From the NCBI GenBank assembly GCA_947626285.1, contig CANQRR010000002.1:62001-126000 (forward strand): a stretch of DNA of 64,000 nucleotides. Direction: 5' to 3'. Source of the DNA: an uncultured Lachnospiraceae bacterium. GTDB taxonomy: Bacteria; Bacillota; Clostridia; Lachnospirales; Lachnospiraceae. The notes beneath the pieces are model-generated. The model made no database searches. It had not been told where the DNA came from and saw nothing but the letters and a program-made list of their open reading frames with translations. Below, piece after piece: positions 16,798-24,344 of this stretch; position 1 is the first letter of the stretch; every line of letters begins with the position of its first letter. The position numbers were made by a program, and so were the translations under genes.

Positions 16798-17228
16798 TTC
16801 GTGTTTAGTTTACTTCGTATGTTGTATTCGGACGGAATCGCACGGTACCCTTCCTGGGAACTTTCCCGGCAAAACTGTAGATACATGTTGGGAAACGAAA
16901 GACTTTCTTTTTTCAGTTTGTGCCGGAAAAGCCCCGGAAATCCCTGCGGTTCCTGTCTACGGCTGCGATACTACTATACGGCCTTCTGCTGTACGGTGTA
17001 TTGCAGCCGGAAGAGGATAAAAGCAACTCTACACAAATTGTCTTTTTCCGCCTGAGATACACTACCCGGCGGAGGGCTGTGGTGGTCCGGCTGTTCCGAC
17101 ATGTTCGATACAGATGTCTGATCTGAGGCGGACGTAGTCCGACGCAGGCAGACAGATGTAAGAGAACAATCGGCGGACAGCGGACTATTACAGCCGACGC
17201 CGCCATGATGACGTAAACTAAACACGAA
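16798..17228. repeat. 431-bp segment bounded by perfect 16-bp inverted repeats
   Basis: TTCGTGTTTAGTTTAC at 16798-16813 is repeated as its exact reverse complement at 17213-17228. The right copy contains the potC stop codon. The segment holds palindrome copy B (16834-16953), a hairpin GGCTGCGATAC..GTATTGCAGCC at about 16961-17008, and a short GGAC-gta-GTCC hairpin near 17135. No convincing coding frame lies in it. The repeats share ACTAAACA with the dyad at 20644-20660, so they could be regulator sites rather than element ends. Confidence 0.7.
16834..16953. repeat. Palindromic repeat element, copy B
   Basis: Outer stem GGAATCGCA (16834-16842) with TGCGGTTCC (16945-16953), one mismatch. Inner stem GGGAACTTTCCCGGCA (16856-16871) with TGCCGGAAAAGCCCC (16921-16935). 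It is the inverted partner of copy A and lies in the potC-potD gap. Confidence 0.85.
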
Positions 17229-18027
17229 CCTTCTGCTCCCGTGCCCGCGGCTTCCGATTGACGATAATCAGAAGCAGCAGCACCGTGACGAACATGAGCG
17301 TCGACAGCGCGTACATTTCTGGCTTGATCCCCTTGCGCACTTCCGTGTAGATCTTGGTCGACAGTGTGTCGAAGCCCGGCCCTTTCACAAAGTGTGTAAT
17401 AATGAAGTCGTCGAGCGACATCGTGAACGCCAGCAGGAAGCCGGAGAGCACGCCGGGCATGATGTCCGGAAGAATCACCTTATAGAAAGCGTAGATCGGC
17501 GACGCGCCGATGTCGAGCGCCGCCTCGTAGGTTGACATGTTCACCTGCTTGAGCTTGGGCATGACGCTTAAGGCCACGTACGGCAGGTTGAACGTGATGT
17601 GCCCGATCAATATCGTCCAGAAGCCGAACGTGACGCCGCCTCCGACGAAGGAGAGCAGGTTTCCGACCGCGATGAAGAGCATCATCAGCGAGATGCCCGT
17701 GACGATCTCCGCGTTCAGCATGGGAATGTTCGCGATGTTGAACCAGAACATGCGCATCCCGTTTTTCATGGAATTCAGTCCGATGCAGGCGATTGTGCCG
17801 ATCACGGTCGCAATCAGCGCCGAGAGCAGCGCGATCAGCAGGGTATTGTAGAGTGCCTGCAGGATCGTCTCGTTCCGGAACAGAGCAGCGTACCACTTGA
17901 GCGAAAAGCCGCCCCATTTCGCGCGCGTCCGCGAGGCGTTGAAGGAAAGCACGATCAGCGTCAGGATCGGCGCGTACAGCAGAACGAAGATAAAGAAGAG
18001 GTAAAACTTCTTGAGAATATTCCGCAT
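17218..18027 (-). CDS. potC: Polyamine ABC transporter permease PotC
   Basis: 269-residue inner-membrane permease with about six transmembrane segments. The binding-protein-dependent transport motif is visible as YEAALDIGASPIYAFYKVILPDIMPGVLSG (EAA loop, ~175-205), which contacts the ATPase PotA. The opening segment ILKKFYLFFIFVLLYAPILTLIVLSFN and the following RTRAKWGGFSLKWY are typical of PotC/YdcV. Start and potB stop share one base (TGATG), so they are translationally coupled. Its stop codon lies inside the right 16-bp inverted repeat of the unusual intergenic segment. Confidence 0.94.
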   Translation of the reverse strand: MRNILKKFYLFFIFVLLYAPILTLIVLSFNASRTRAKWGGFSLKWYAALFRNETILQALYNTLLIALLSALIATVIGTIACIGLNSMKNGMRMFWFNIANIPMLNAEIVTGISLMMLFIAVGNLLSFVGGGVTFGFWTILIGHITFNLPYVALSVMPKLKQVNMSTYEAALDIGASPIYAFYKVILPDIMPGVLSGFLLAFTMSLDDFIITHFVKGPGFDTLSTKIYTEVRKGIKPEMYALSTLMFVTVLLLLIIVNRKPRAREQKVRV

Positions 18028-18851
18028 CAGAACGCGACCCCCTCTCCCTCTTTGTCGTATTTATGCATAATGGCCATGCTGATCAGAATGAAGACCATCA
18101 AAACCAGCGACAGGCCGCTGCCGACGTTCCAGTTGTTGCCCTGCTTGAATTTCTGCTCGATCACGTTGCCGATCAGCAGGATCTTCGCGCCGCCCAGGAG
18201 ATCGCTGATGACGAAAGTCGTGAGCGCCGGGACGAAAACCATTGTGATCCCGCTGATGACGCCCGGAAGGCTGAGCGGGAAGATGATGCGCCAGAAGGTG
18301 TGAAATCCGTTCGCGCCCAGGTCGCGCGCCGCGTTGACGACGTTCTGGTCAATCTTGATCAGACTGTTGTAGATCGGCAATAGCATGAACGGCAGGAAAT
18401 TGTAGACCATGCCGAGGACGATCGCGTAGGGCGTGTTGATGATGTTCAGCTTTGGCAGGTGCAAAGCGCCGAGCAGCATGTTGATGACGCCGCTCTTTTC
18501 AAGCAGCGTCTGCCACGCAAGCGTGCGCAGCAGGAAATTCATCCACATCGGGATGATGAAGATCATCACGATAAAGCCGTTGGCGTTGAAATTCATGCTG
18601 CTTAAGATCATCGCCAGCGGATAGGCCATCACAAGACAGATCACGGTGCTGATGACGGAGAGCACGAGCGCGTAGACGAGCGCTTTGACATTCTCCGGCG
18701 TCCCCATCTGCATAATATTGGACAGAGTGAACGCGCCGTCCGCGGTCGTCAGACCGTAGTAGACGATGATGAAAAGAGGTATCACGATAAAGGCGACGCT
18801 CCAGACCAGGAAAGGGCCGGAGAGCAGCCATTTGGTCTTTCCCTTACTCAT
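18027..18851 (-). CDS. potB: Polyamine ABC transporter permease PotB
   Basis: 274-residue permease partner of PotC with six predicted transmembrane helices. The EAA-type loop reads [30 protein letters not shown] (~190-220). The N-terminal segment [26 protein letters not shown] and [14 protein letters not shown] are typical of PotB/YdcU permeases. It overlaps potA by eight bases and potC by one. Together PotB and PotC form the channel through which PotD-delivered spermidine or putrescine enters the cell. Confidence 0.94.
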   Translation of the reverse strand: MSKGKTKWLLSGPFLVWSVAFIVIPLFIIVYYGLTTADGAFTLSNIMQMGTPENVKALVYALVLSVISTVICLVMAYPLAMILSSMNFNANGFIVMIFIIPMWMNFLLRTLAWQTLLEKSGVINMLLGALHLPKLNIINTPYAIVLGMVYNFLPFMLLPIYNSLIKIDQNVVNAARDLGANGFHTFWRIIFPLSLPGVISGITMVFVPALTTFVISDLLGGAKILLIGNVIEQKFKQGNNWNVGSGLSLVLMVFILISMAIMHKYDKEGEGVAF

Positions 18852-19917
18852 TGACTCCGACTGCCTCCTCGTCCTCAGATTCCGGTTTGTTCATGATCTG
18901 GATGTCGAACGGATCCACATGGATGCCGACCGGGGTGCCCACCGGGAACAGATCCGTGCTGTGCACGAGCCACTCGAAGCCGTTCGCCTGCACCTCCATC
19001 TCGTAGTGGACGCCCTTGAAGATCAGGTGGGACACGACGCCCTGGATCGTGCCTTCTTCGGGCTTCAGCAGATCGATGTCCTCCGGACGGATCACCACGT
19101 CCACCGGTGTGTTGTGTCCGAAGCCTTCGTCCACGCAGGGGAACTTCGCGCCGAGGATCTCGACAAGACGATCCTCGATCATCGTGCCGGAGATGATGTT
19201 GCTGTCGCCGATGAAGTCTGCGACGAACGCGTTCTGCGGCTCGTTGTAGATGTCCTCCGGCGTGCCGATTTGCTGGATGTAGCCCTGGTTCATGACGACG
19301 ATCGTGTCCGACATCGTCAGGGCTTCCTCCTGATCGTGGGTGACATAGATAAAGGTGATGCCGAGCTCGTTCTTGAGGCGGATCAGCTCGTACTGCATGT
19401 CCTGACGCAGCTTGAGGTCGAGCGCGCCCAAGGGCTCGTCGAGTAGAAGCACCTTCGGCTCGTTCACGATGGCCCGCGCGATCGCGATGCGCTGCTGCTG
19501 GCCGCCGCTTAGGGAGTCCGGCATGCGGTTCTCAAAGCCGTCGAGATTTACCAGCTTCAGGGCATACTTGATCTTGTCGTTGATATAGTCTTTGCTCTTT
19601 TTCTTGATCTTCAGGCCGAACGCGATGTTCTCCGCGACGGTCATGTGTGTGAAGAGCGCGTACTTCTGGAACACCGTGTTGAGCTGGCGCTTGTTCGGCG
19701 GGAGATTGGTGATGTCCTCTCCATTGAAGATGACTTTGCCCTTATCCGGCGTCTCGAAGCCGCCCATGATGCGCAGCGTCGTCGTCTTGCCGCAGCCCGA
19801 AGGGCCTAAAAGCGTCAGGAATTCGTTTTCCCTGATATACAGATTCAGATCATCCAGCACGACCTCGCCGTCGAATGATTTTGTGATTTCCACCAGATCG
19901 ATCAGTTTGTTGCTCAT
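18844..19917 (-). CDS. potA: Polyamine ABC transporter ATPase PotA
   Basis: 357-residue ATP-binding subunit. Walker [10 protein letters not shown] (~40-48), the Q-loop in the VFQKYALF region, the [14 protein letters not shown] signature, Walker [13 protein letters not shown] and the His switch [10 protein letters not shown] are all present, followed by a C-terminal TOBE/OB regulatory domain typical of PotA/MalK-like ATPases. Start at 19917 was chosen for the GGAGGG before it. It is the first pot gene, downstream of a cupin-XRE regulator; the 153-base gap shows no clear promoter, so transcription probably starts at 20675-20702. Confidence 0.95.
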   Translation of the reverse strand: MSNKLIDLVEITKSFDGEVVLDDLNLYIRENEFLTLLGPSGCGKTTTLRIMGGFETPDKGKVIFNGEDITNLPPNKRQLNTVFQKYALFTHMTVAENIAFGLKIKKKSKDYINDKIKYALKLVNLDGFENRMPDSLSGGQQQRIAIARAIVNEPKVLLLDEPLGALDLKLRQDMQYELIRLKNELGITFIYVTHDQEEALTMSDTIVVMNQGYIQQIGTPEDIYNEPQNAFVADFIGDSNIISGTMIEDRLVEILGAKFPCVDEGFGHNTPVDVVIRPEDIDLLKPEEGTIQGVVSHLIFKGVHYEMEVQANGFEWLVHSTDLFPVGTPVGIHVDPFDIQIMNKPESEDEEAVGVNE

Positions 19918-19974
19918 ATGTATCCCTCCGCAGCGGAAATTCAGATAGGAAGATCCATTCCGGGTTTCCATGCT

Positions 19975-20090
19975 GTTAAAACGTTTTGTATGCTTGCAGT
20001 CCTCAGAAATTCTCCGAACGCCTGCAAGACTGCTGTACTAAGGTTAGAACGTACTGCACACGAGCAGTTCTCAGAAATTCGGCGGGGTGC
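19975..20090. repeat. Short direct repeat at the regulator's 3' end
   Basis: On the reverse strand GAATTTCTGAG(A/G)ACTGC occurs twice, once at the regulator stop (about 20067-20083) and again about 60 bases downstream (about 20000-20016). This suggests a small tandem duplication of the gene end. The gap otherwise holds a GCAGTC..GACTGC hairpin. Confidence 0.45.
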
Positions 20091-20610
20091 TGATCCAGAT
20101 CAACGCTGCGCCTGTCTTGCCGTTTGCCGAAATAAAGTGCTGTGTACTTGGTGTGAAATAAAAGGCTTCGCCCTTTTTCGCCTTGTAAGTACGATTTCCC
20201 AGATGAATCGTGATGCTCCCGGAGAGCACGTAGCCGAACTCCTCGCCCTCGTGTGGAATATCCGGATAGGTGGAGCCGTTTGGCTCGAGCGTCAGACGGA
20301 TCGGCTCCATGATGTTTTTCTGGGCGTTCGGGATGATCCATTCAATCTTATTTTTCAGTTCCGTGTCGATCTTCTCAAAATAGTCCGCGTCGTGGAACAC
20401 GATCTGTTCGTCCGCCGGAGCGCTGAAAAATTCCTGCAGATCTGTGCCAAGACACTGTAAGATGTCCACCAGCGTCGCGATGGAAGGGGAGGTCAGGTCA
20501 CGCTCCAACTGTGAGATAAACCCCTTCGACAGCTCCGCGCGGTCCGCCAGCTCCTCCTGCGTCAGATTCTTGGCGATGCGGAGCTCTTTTAATTTCGCGC
20601 CGATCTTCAT
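20071..20610 (-). CDS. XRE-cupin transcriptional regulator (PuuR-like)
   Basis: 179-residue two-domain regulator: an N-terminal Cro/CI helix-turn-helix (KLKELRIAKNLTQEELADRA, then LSKGFISQLERD, ~5-45) and a C-terminal cupin barrel (HEGEEFGYVLSGSITIHLG, ~120-140, then KGEAFYFTPSTQH). Proteins of this build upstream of potABCD commonly regulate polyamine uptake, the cupin sensing the ligand; this role is inferred from position. Start at 20610 was chosen for the GGGAGGAT before it. It has its own sigma-A promoter with a palindrome just downstream of the -10, suggesting autoregulation. Confidence 0.9.
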   Translation of the reverse strand: MKIGAKLKELRIAKNLTQEELADRAELSKGFISQLERDLTSPSIATLVDILQCLGTDLQEFFSAPADEQIVFHDADYFEKIDTELKNKIEWIIPNAQKNIMEPIRLTLEPNGSTYPDIPHEGEEFGYVLSGSITIHLGNRTYKAKKGEAFYFTPSTQHFISANGKTGAALIWISTPPNF

Positions 20611-20643
20611 GGTATCCTCCCGTGAAATATAATTAAACAAAAA

Positions 20644-20660
20644 GTTTACATTTACTAAAC
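20644..20660. promoter_or_regulatory. Candidate operator of the cupin regulator
   Basis: Dyad GTTTACATTTACTAAAC (half-sites GTTTA and TAAAC) begins about 15 bases downstream of the reverse-strand -10, where a bound repressor would block initiation. Related ACTAAACA sequence recurs at the potC-potD repeats. Confidence 0.5.
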
Positions 20661-20674
20661 AAGCGTTGCATATG

Positions 20675-20702
20675 ATTATACTCATTCTATGGGTGCTGTC
20701 AA
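20675..20702 (-). promoter_or_regulatory. Sigma-A promoter for the regulator-potABCD operon
   Basis: Reverse-strand consensus TTGACA (plus 20697-20702) and TATAAT (20675-20680) with a 16-base spacer, 65 bases before the regulator start. Confidence 0.75.
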
Positions 20703-20824
20703 TAGATTTTAAGAAAATAAGCAAAATTATATTTGGAAATGCGGGGTGGCATTTTCAGGCATATTGTGCTACAATCCAAATAAAAGCGTATCGAAAGAAG
20801 CTACGCATGTTTGGAGGCCGCGGG

Positions 20825-21889
20825 ATGGAAAAGAAGAACAAGGATAAATACGTTGCGTACGTGGGAACGTACACGCATGGGAGCAGCATCGGGATCCATG
20901 TCTATGACATTGATATAGAAGCGGGACATATGACGGAACGAGAGGTCGTTCCGGTGAACAACGCGTCCCACATGACCAAGTCCTATAACGGCAAGTATCT
21001 TTACTCGATCGCGGACGAGGGCGTCGAGGTGCTGAAGATCCTGCCGGACGGCGGGTTGGAGCCGATTAATAAGGTCGGGATCGACGGAATGCGCGGCTGT
21101 TATCTCTCGACGGATCGAAACGGCAGGTTCCTCTTTGTAGGCGGTTATCACGACGGGAAGGTGACCGTGGTGCACACGCACAAGGACGGGCGTCTCGGCT
21201 CTGTGATGGACGGTATTTTCCACAAGGGAATCGGCAGCGTGGCGGAGCGAAATTTCCGCCCGCATGTGAGCTGTGTGATCCCGACGCCGGATGACAAATA
21301 TCTTTGCGCCGTGGACAACGGGATCGATCAGGTCAAGCTGTACCAGGTCGACGAGCTTTCAGGGAAGCTGAACCTCTATGACATTTTGCGCTGCAAGCTG
21401 GATTCCGGTCCGCGGCTTCTGACCTTCAGTCTGGACGGCAGATTTGCCTATCTCAACGCGGAGCTGACGAACGAGATCACAGTCTACCGCTACGACGGTT
21501 CCGGGAAATCGCCGGACTTCGAGAAGATCCAGGAGATCTCTGTGCTGCGCGATCCGGAGAGCATGGGCAGCGCCTGTTGCGGCATGAAGCTTTCTCCGAG
21601 CGGAAAGTACCTGTACGCGTCGACCGCGGGAGAGAATACGGTGGCGGTGTTCCGGATCGACCAGGAGACCGGTATGCTCACGCGGCTTTGCGTCTTGCCG
21701 ATCAGCGGAGATTACCCGAAGGACATCGATGTTCTTCCGGGCGAGCGGACGCTGGTGGTGCTGAATCATGAGACGAACGAGATCCGCTTCTTCACGATCG
21801 ATTATGACAAAGGACTGCTTGTCATGAAAGGCAGGCCGCTTAAGATCGAGACGCCGAACTGCATCCTGATCTCGAAATGCGGGGAGTAG
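20825..21889 (+). CDS. Lactonase family (6-phosphogluconolactonase-like) beta-propeller protein
   Basis: 354-residue cytosolic protein with the seven-bladed propeller pattern of the lactonase family (Pgl/YkgB type): YVAYVGTYTHGSSIGIHVYD at the start, RPHVSCVIPTPDDKYLCAVDNGIDQVKLY in the middle, SPSGKYLYASTAGENTVAVF and GDYPKDIDVLPGERTLVVLNHETN near the end. Characterised relatives hydrolyse 6-phosphogluconolactone in the oxidative pentose phosphate pathway, but many members have other substrates and no pentose-phosphate genes lie nearby. Start at 20825 is supported by GGAGG at about 20813. Divergent from the cupin regulator. Confidence 0.85.
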   Translation: MEKKNKDKYVAYVGTYTHGSSIGIHVYDIDIEAGHMTEREVVPVNNASHMTKSYNGKYLYSIADEGVEVLKILPDGGLEPINKVGIDGMRGCYLSTDRNGRFLFVGGYHDGKVTVVHTHKDGRLGSVMDGIFHKGIGSVAERNFRPHVSCVIPTPDDKYLCAVDNGIDQVKLYQVDELSGKLNLYDILRCKLDSGPRLLTFSLDGRFAYLNAELTNEITVYRYDGSGKSPDFEKIQEISVLRDPESMGSACCGMKLSPSGKYLYASTAGENTVAVFRIDQETGMLTRLCVLPISGDYPKDIDVLPGERTLVVLNHETNEIRFFTIDYDKGLLVMKGRPLKIETPNCILISKCGE

Positions 21890-21906
21890 GCGCAAGGATA
21901 AATCCG

Positions 21907-21937
21907 GTATTTTACGAAGGAAAGTCTGGTAAAATAC
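21907..21937. promoter_or_regulatory. Dyad symmetry upstream of aroC
   Basis: Perfect 9-bp inverted repeat GTATTTTAC (21907-21915) and GTAAAATAC (21929-21937). The right arm contains TAAAAT, a possible -10 hexamer, so a bound regulator could control aroC. No good -35 is visible. Confidence 0.4.
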
Positions 21938-21979
21938 ATAAGAAATTTAAGAAATGACAATGCAAGGAGAAACAATACT

Positions 21980-23080
21980 ATGGCTGGATCGACATTCGGA
22001 AGCGTTTTCAGGATCATGACCTGGGGAGAATCGCACGGAAAGGGCATCGGCGTCGTGATCGACGGCTGTCCCGCGGGTCTCTCGCTTGACGAGGCGGACA
22101 TCCAGGCATACCTCGACCGTCGCCGGCCGGGACAGAACCGTTATGCGACCGCGCGCGCGGAGGCGGACGCAGTCGAGATCCTTTCCGGGGTGTTTGAGGG
22201 GAAGACTACGGGCACGCCGATCTCCCTGCTGGTGCGCAATCAGGACCAGCGCTCCCGGGATTACGGCAATATCTCTGAGCTTTACCGCCCGGGACACGCC
22301 GATCATCCATATGATGTGAAATACGGCTTCCGCGATTACCGCGGCGGCGGGCGCTCCTCCGGGCGCGAGACGATTGGACGCGTGGCGGCAGGAGCAGTCG
22401 CGATGAAGCTTTTGCAGGAGCTGGGGATCACGGTCCGCGCATATGTGAGCGCGATCGGTCCCGTGCAGATCGACCGTTCCCATATGGATCTCTCCACAGC
22501 CGGAAACAATCCGCTGTACATGCCGGATGAGGAGGCGGCGAAGCGGGCTGCCGTCTACCTGGAGGAGTGTATGCGCGCGCAGGATTCCTGCGGTGGCGTG
22601 GTGGAGTGCATCGCGGAGCATGTGCCCGCGGGACTTGGCGAACCGGTCTTTGAGAAGCTTGACGCGAACCTGGCAAAGGCGGTCATGTCCATCGGGGCGG
22701 TCAAGGCCGTAGAGATCGGAGACGGTACGCATGTCGCCGAATACAAGGGGTCTGAGAACAACGATTGCTACGCGCCGGATGAGAACGGCGTTCCCTGCAA
22801 GACGACCAATCACAGCGGAGGCATCCTGGGCGGCATCAGCGACGGCAGCCCGATTCTCGTGCGCGCCTCTTTTAAACCGACGCCCTCGATCGCACAGCCG
22901 CAGAGCATGCTCGGGCGGGACGGAAAATGCCATGAAGAGACGATCAAAGGCCGTCATGATCCAATCATCGTCGTGCGCGCGGCGGTCGTCGTCGAGGCGA
23001 TGACAGCACTCACGCTTGCGGATCATCTGCTGCTTTCGGCCGCTTCCCGCATGGAGAATCTGAAGAAGCTGTTTGGCTGA
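21980..23080 (+). CDS. aroC: Chorismate synthase
   Basis: 366-residue FMN-dependent enzyme that converts 5-enolpyruvylshikimate-3-phosphate to chorismate, the last step of the shikimate pathway. The family signatures are present: TWGESHGKGIGVVIDGCPAG (~15-34), RPGHADHPYDVKYGFRDYRGGGRSSGRET (~112-140) and GRHDPIIVVRAAVVVEAMTAL near the C-terminus. Full length. Other aro genes are not in the window, so it stands alone between the lactonase-family gene and a LysM mini-protein. AAGGAG precedes the ATG. Confidence 0.97.
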   Translation: MAGSTFGSVFRIMTWGESHGKGIGVVIDGCPAGLSLDEADIQAYLDRRRPGQNRYATARAEADAVEILSGVFEGKTTGTPISLLVRNQDQRSRDYGNISELYRPGHADHPYDVKYGFRDYRGGGRSSGRETIGRVAAGAVAMKLLQELGITVRAYVSAIGPVQIDRSHMDLSTAGNNPLYMPDEEAAKRAAVYLEECMRAQDSCGGVVECIAEHVPAGLGEPVFEKLDANLAKAVMSIGAVKAVEIGDGTHVAEYKGSENNDCYAPDENGVPCKTTNHSGGILGGISDGSPILVRASFKPTPSIAQPQSMLGRDGKCHEETIKGRHDPIIVVRAAVVVEAMTALTLADHLLLSAASRMENLKKLFG

Positions 23081-23174
23081 CCGACAGCAGTATTTCACCT
23101 GCCATCCGGATCTGTGCTTCCCAATGAGAAAAGCGTACATATACTAGAACAGATCACTTTTCAGGGAGCAAATC

Positions 23175-23360
23175 ATGGAAAACACCGGCAAATGCATTGG
23201 TTTTATACACACGATCGCGAAAGGCGACAGCCTGTATCTGCTCGGAAAGAAGTATCATGTCCGCGTGTCGGCGTTGATCTTCGCAAACCCGTACCTCGAC
23301 GTCTACAATCTTCGACAGGGAGACCAGCTCTACATTCCGAAGCCGTCTCCTCTTTCTTAA
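23175..23360 (+). CDS. Single-LysM mini-protein
   Basis: 61-residue protein made almost wholly of one LysM motif: IHTIAKGDSLYLLGKKYHV, then SALIFANPYLDVYNLRQGDQLYIP. LysM modules bind N-acetylglucosamine-containing glycans such as peptidoglycan. There is no signal peptide and no other domain, so it would act either inside the cell (for example in spore formation) or as an adaptor. SD GGGAGC lies before the ATG. Preceded by aroC and followed by a separate promoter. Role unknown. Confidence 0.8.
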   Translation: MENTGKCIGFIHTIAKGDSLYLLGKKYHVRVSALIFANPYLDVYNLRQGDQLYIPKPSPLS

Positions 23361-23398
23361 AAAAATCTAAAGAAGCACAAAACAAAAGTCTGCTCGAT

Positions 23399-23427
23399 TG
23401 ACAAATTGTCCCTGCAAAATTATAATG
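23399..23427 (+). promoter_or_regulatory. Sigma-A promoter for the rhomboid-like gene
   Basis: TTGACA (23399-23404) and TATAAT (23422-23427), 17-base spacer, both perfect consensus, 54 bases before the start. Confidence 0.8.
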
Positions 23428-23480
23428 TTCAAAGATAATTGAGATCTGAAATGATCTTATAGAAGAGAAGAGGACAGAGC

Positions 23481-24299
23481 ATGGGCTTTTTGGAAAAATT
23501 AGAGCGGAAGTATGGAAAATATGCGATTCACAACCTGCCGGCCATCATCATCGGCATGTACATTGCAGGGTATGTGATCGCGCTTTTGATGCCTGAGGTG
23601 CAAGGATATCTGACGCTGCATCCGGGCCTGATCATGCGCGGACAGGTCTGGCGTCTGGTGACCTGGCTTCTGATCCCGCCGGGAGGCCTGGACATCTTCA
23701 CGATCATCATGCTGTATTTTTACTTTTCTCTGGGGCGTTCGCTGGAGTACACCTGGGGCGCGTTTAAGTTTAACGTGTATATTTTCTCCGGCATTATCTT
23801 CACGATCATCGGCGCGTTTCTGCTGTTCTATGTCGGGCATATGTACGGCTATTTCAGCACCTATTACATCAACATGTCCATCTTCCTCGCGTTTGCGCTC
23901 ACGTATCCGGAGATGGAGGTACTGCTGTATTTCCTGATCCCGATCAAGATGAAGTGGATGGGGCTGGTCTACGGCTTCTTCATCGTTCTGTCCCTGGTGC
24001 AGGGAGGCTGGGCGGACCGCATCTCGATCGTGATGTCTCTGCTGAACTTTTTGATCTTCTTCCTGATGTCCCGCAATGTCAGGCGATTCTCACCGAAGGA
24101 AGTGCACCGGCGCAACGAATTCAAGCGGAATGTGAAAAAGGTGCAGCCCAAGGGCGGCACGCGGCATAAGTGCGCGGTCTGCGGGCGGACAGAAGAGGAC
24201 GGCGCGCATCTGGAATTCCGTTTCTGCTCAAAATGCGACGGGAATTACGAATATTGCCAGGATCATCTTTTCACACATCAGCATATCAAAAAGCCATAA
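23481..24299 (+). CDS. Rhomboid-like membrane protein with C-terminal zinc ribbon
   Basis: 272-residue polytopic membrane protein. The rhomboid/derlin-like core shows PGLIMRGQVWRLVTWLLIPP (~50-69) and YFYFSLGRSLEYTWGAFKFN (~77-96), where families of this superfamily carry W-R and the E-x-x-W-G loop. I cannot find the G-x-S-G nucleophile or its His partner; the corresponding segment reads YYINMSIFLAFALTYPEME, so proteolysis is unlikely. The cytosolic C-terminus holds HKCAVCGRTEEDG and CSKCDGNYEYCQDHL, a compact Cys/His zinc ribbon. Driven by a consensus promoter. A derlin/pseudorhomboid role is inference. Confidence 0.75.
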   Translation: MGFLEKLERKYGKYAIHNLPAIIIGMYIAGYVIALLMPEVQGYLTLHPGLIMRGQVWRLVTWLLIPPGGLDIFTIIMLYFYFSLGRSLEYTWGAFKFNVYIFSGIIFTIIGAFLLFYVGHMYGYFSTYYINMSIFLAFALTYPEMEVLLYFLIPIKMKWMGLVYGFFIVLSLVQGGWADRISIVMSLLNFLIFFLMSRNVRRFSPKEVHRRNEFKRNVKKVQPKGGTRHKCAVCGRTEEDGAHLEFRFCSKCDGNYEYCQDHLFTHQHIKKP

Positions 24300-24344
24300 G
24301 GCCGCAGGGCCGTTGAGTTACGAATGGAATCGCAGGGAAGAGTC

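Noticed and set aside
16764-16886. Longer potD start within the upstream spacer
   Set aside because: Those codons lie in repeat DNA, while the lipoprotein signal and GGAGGAA site fix the start at 16763.
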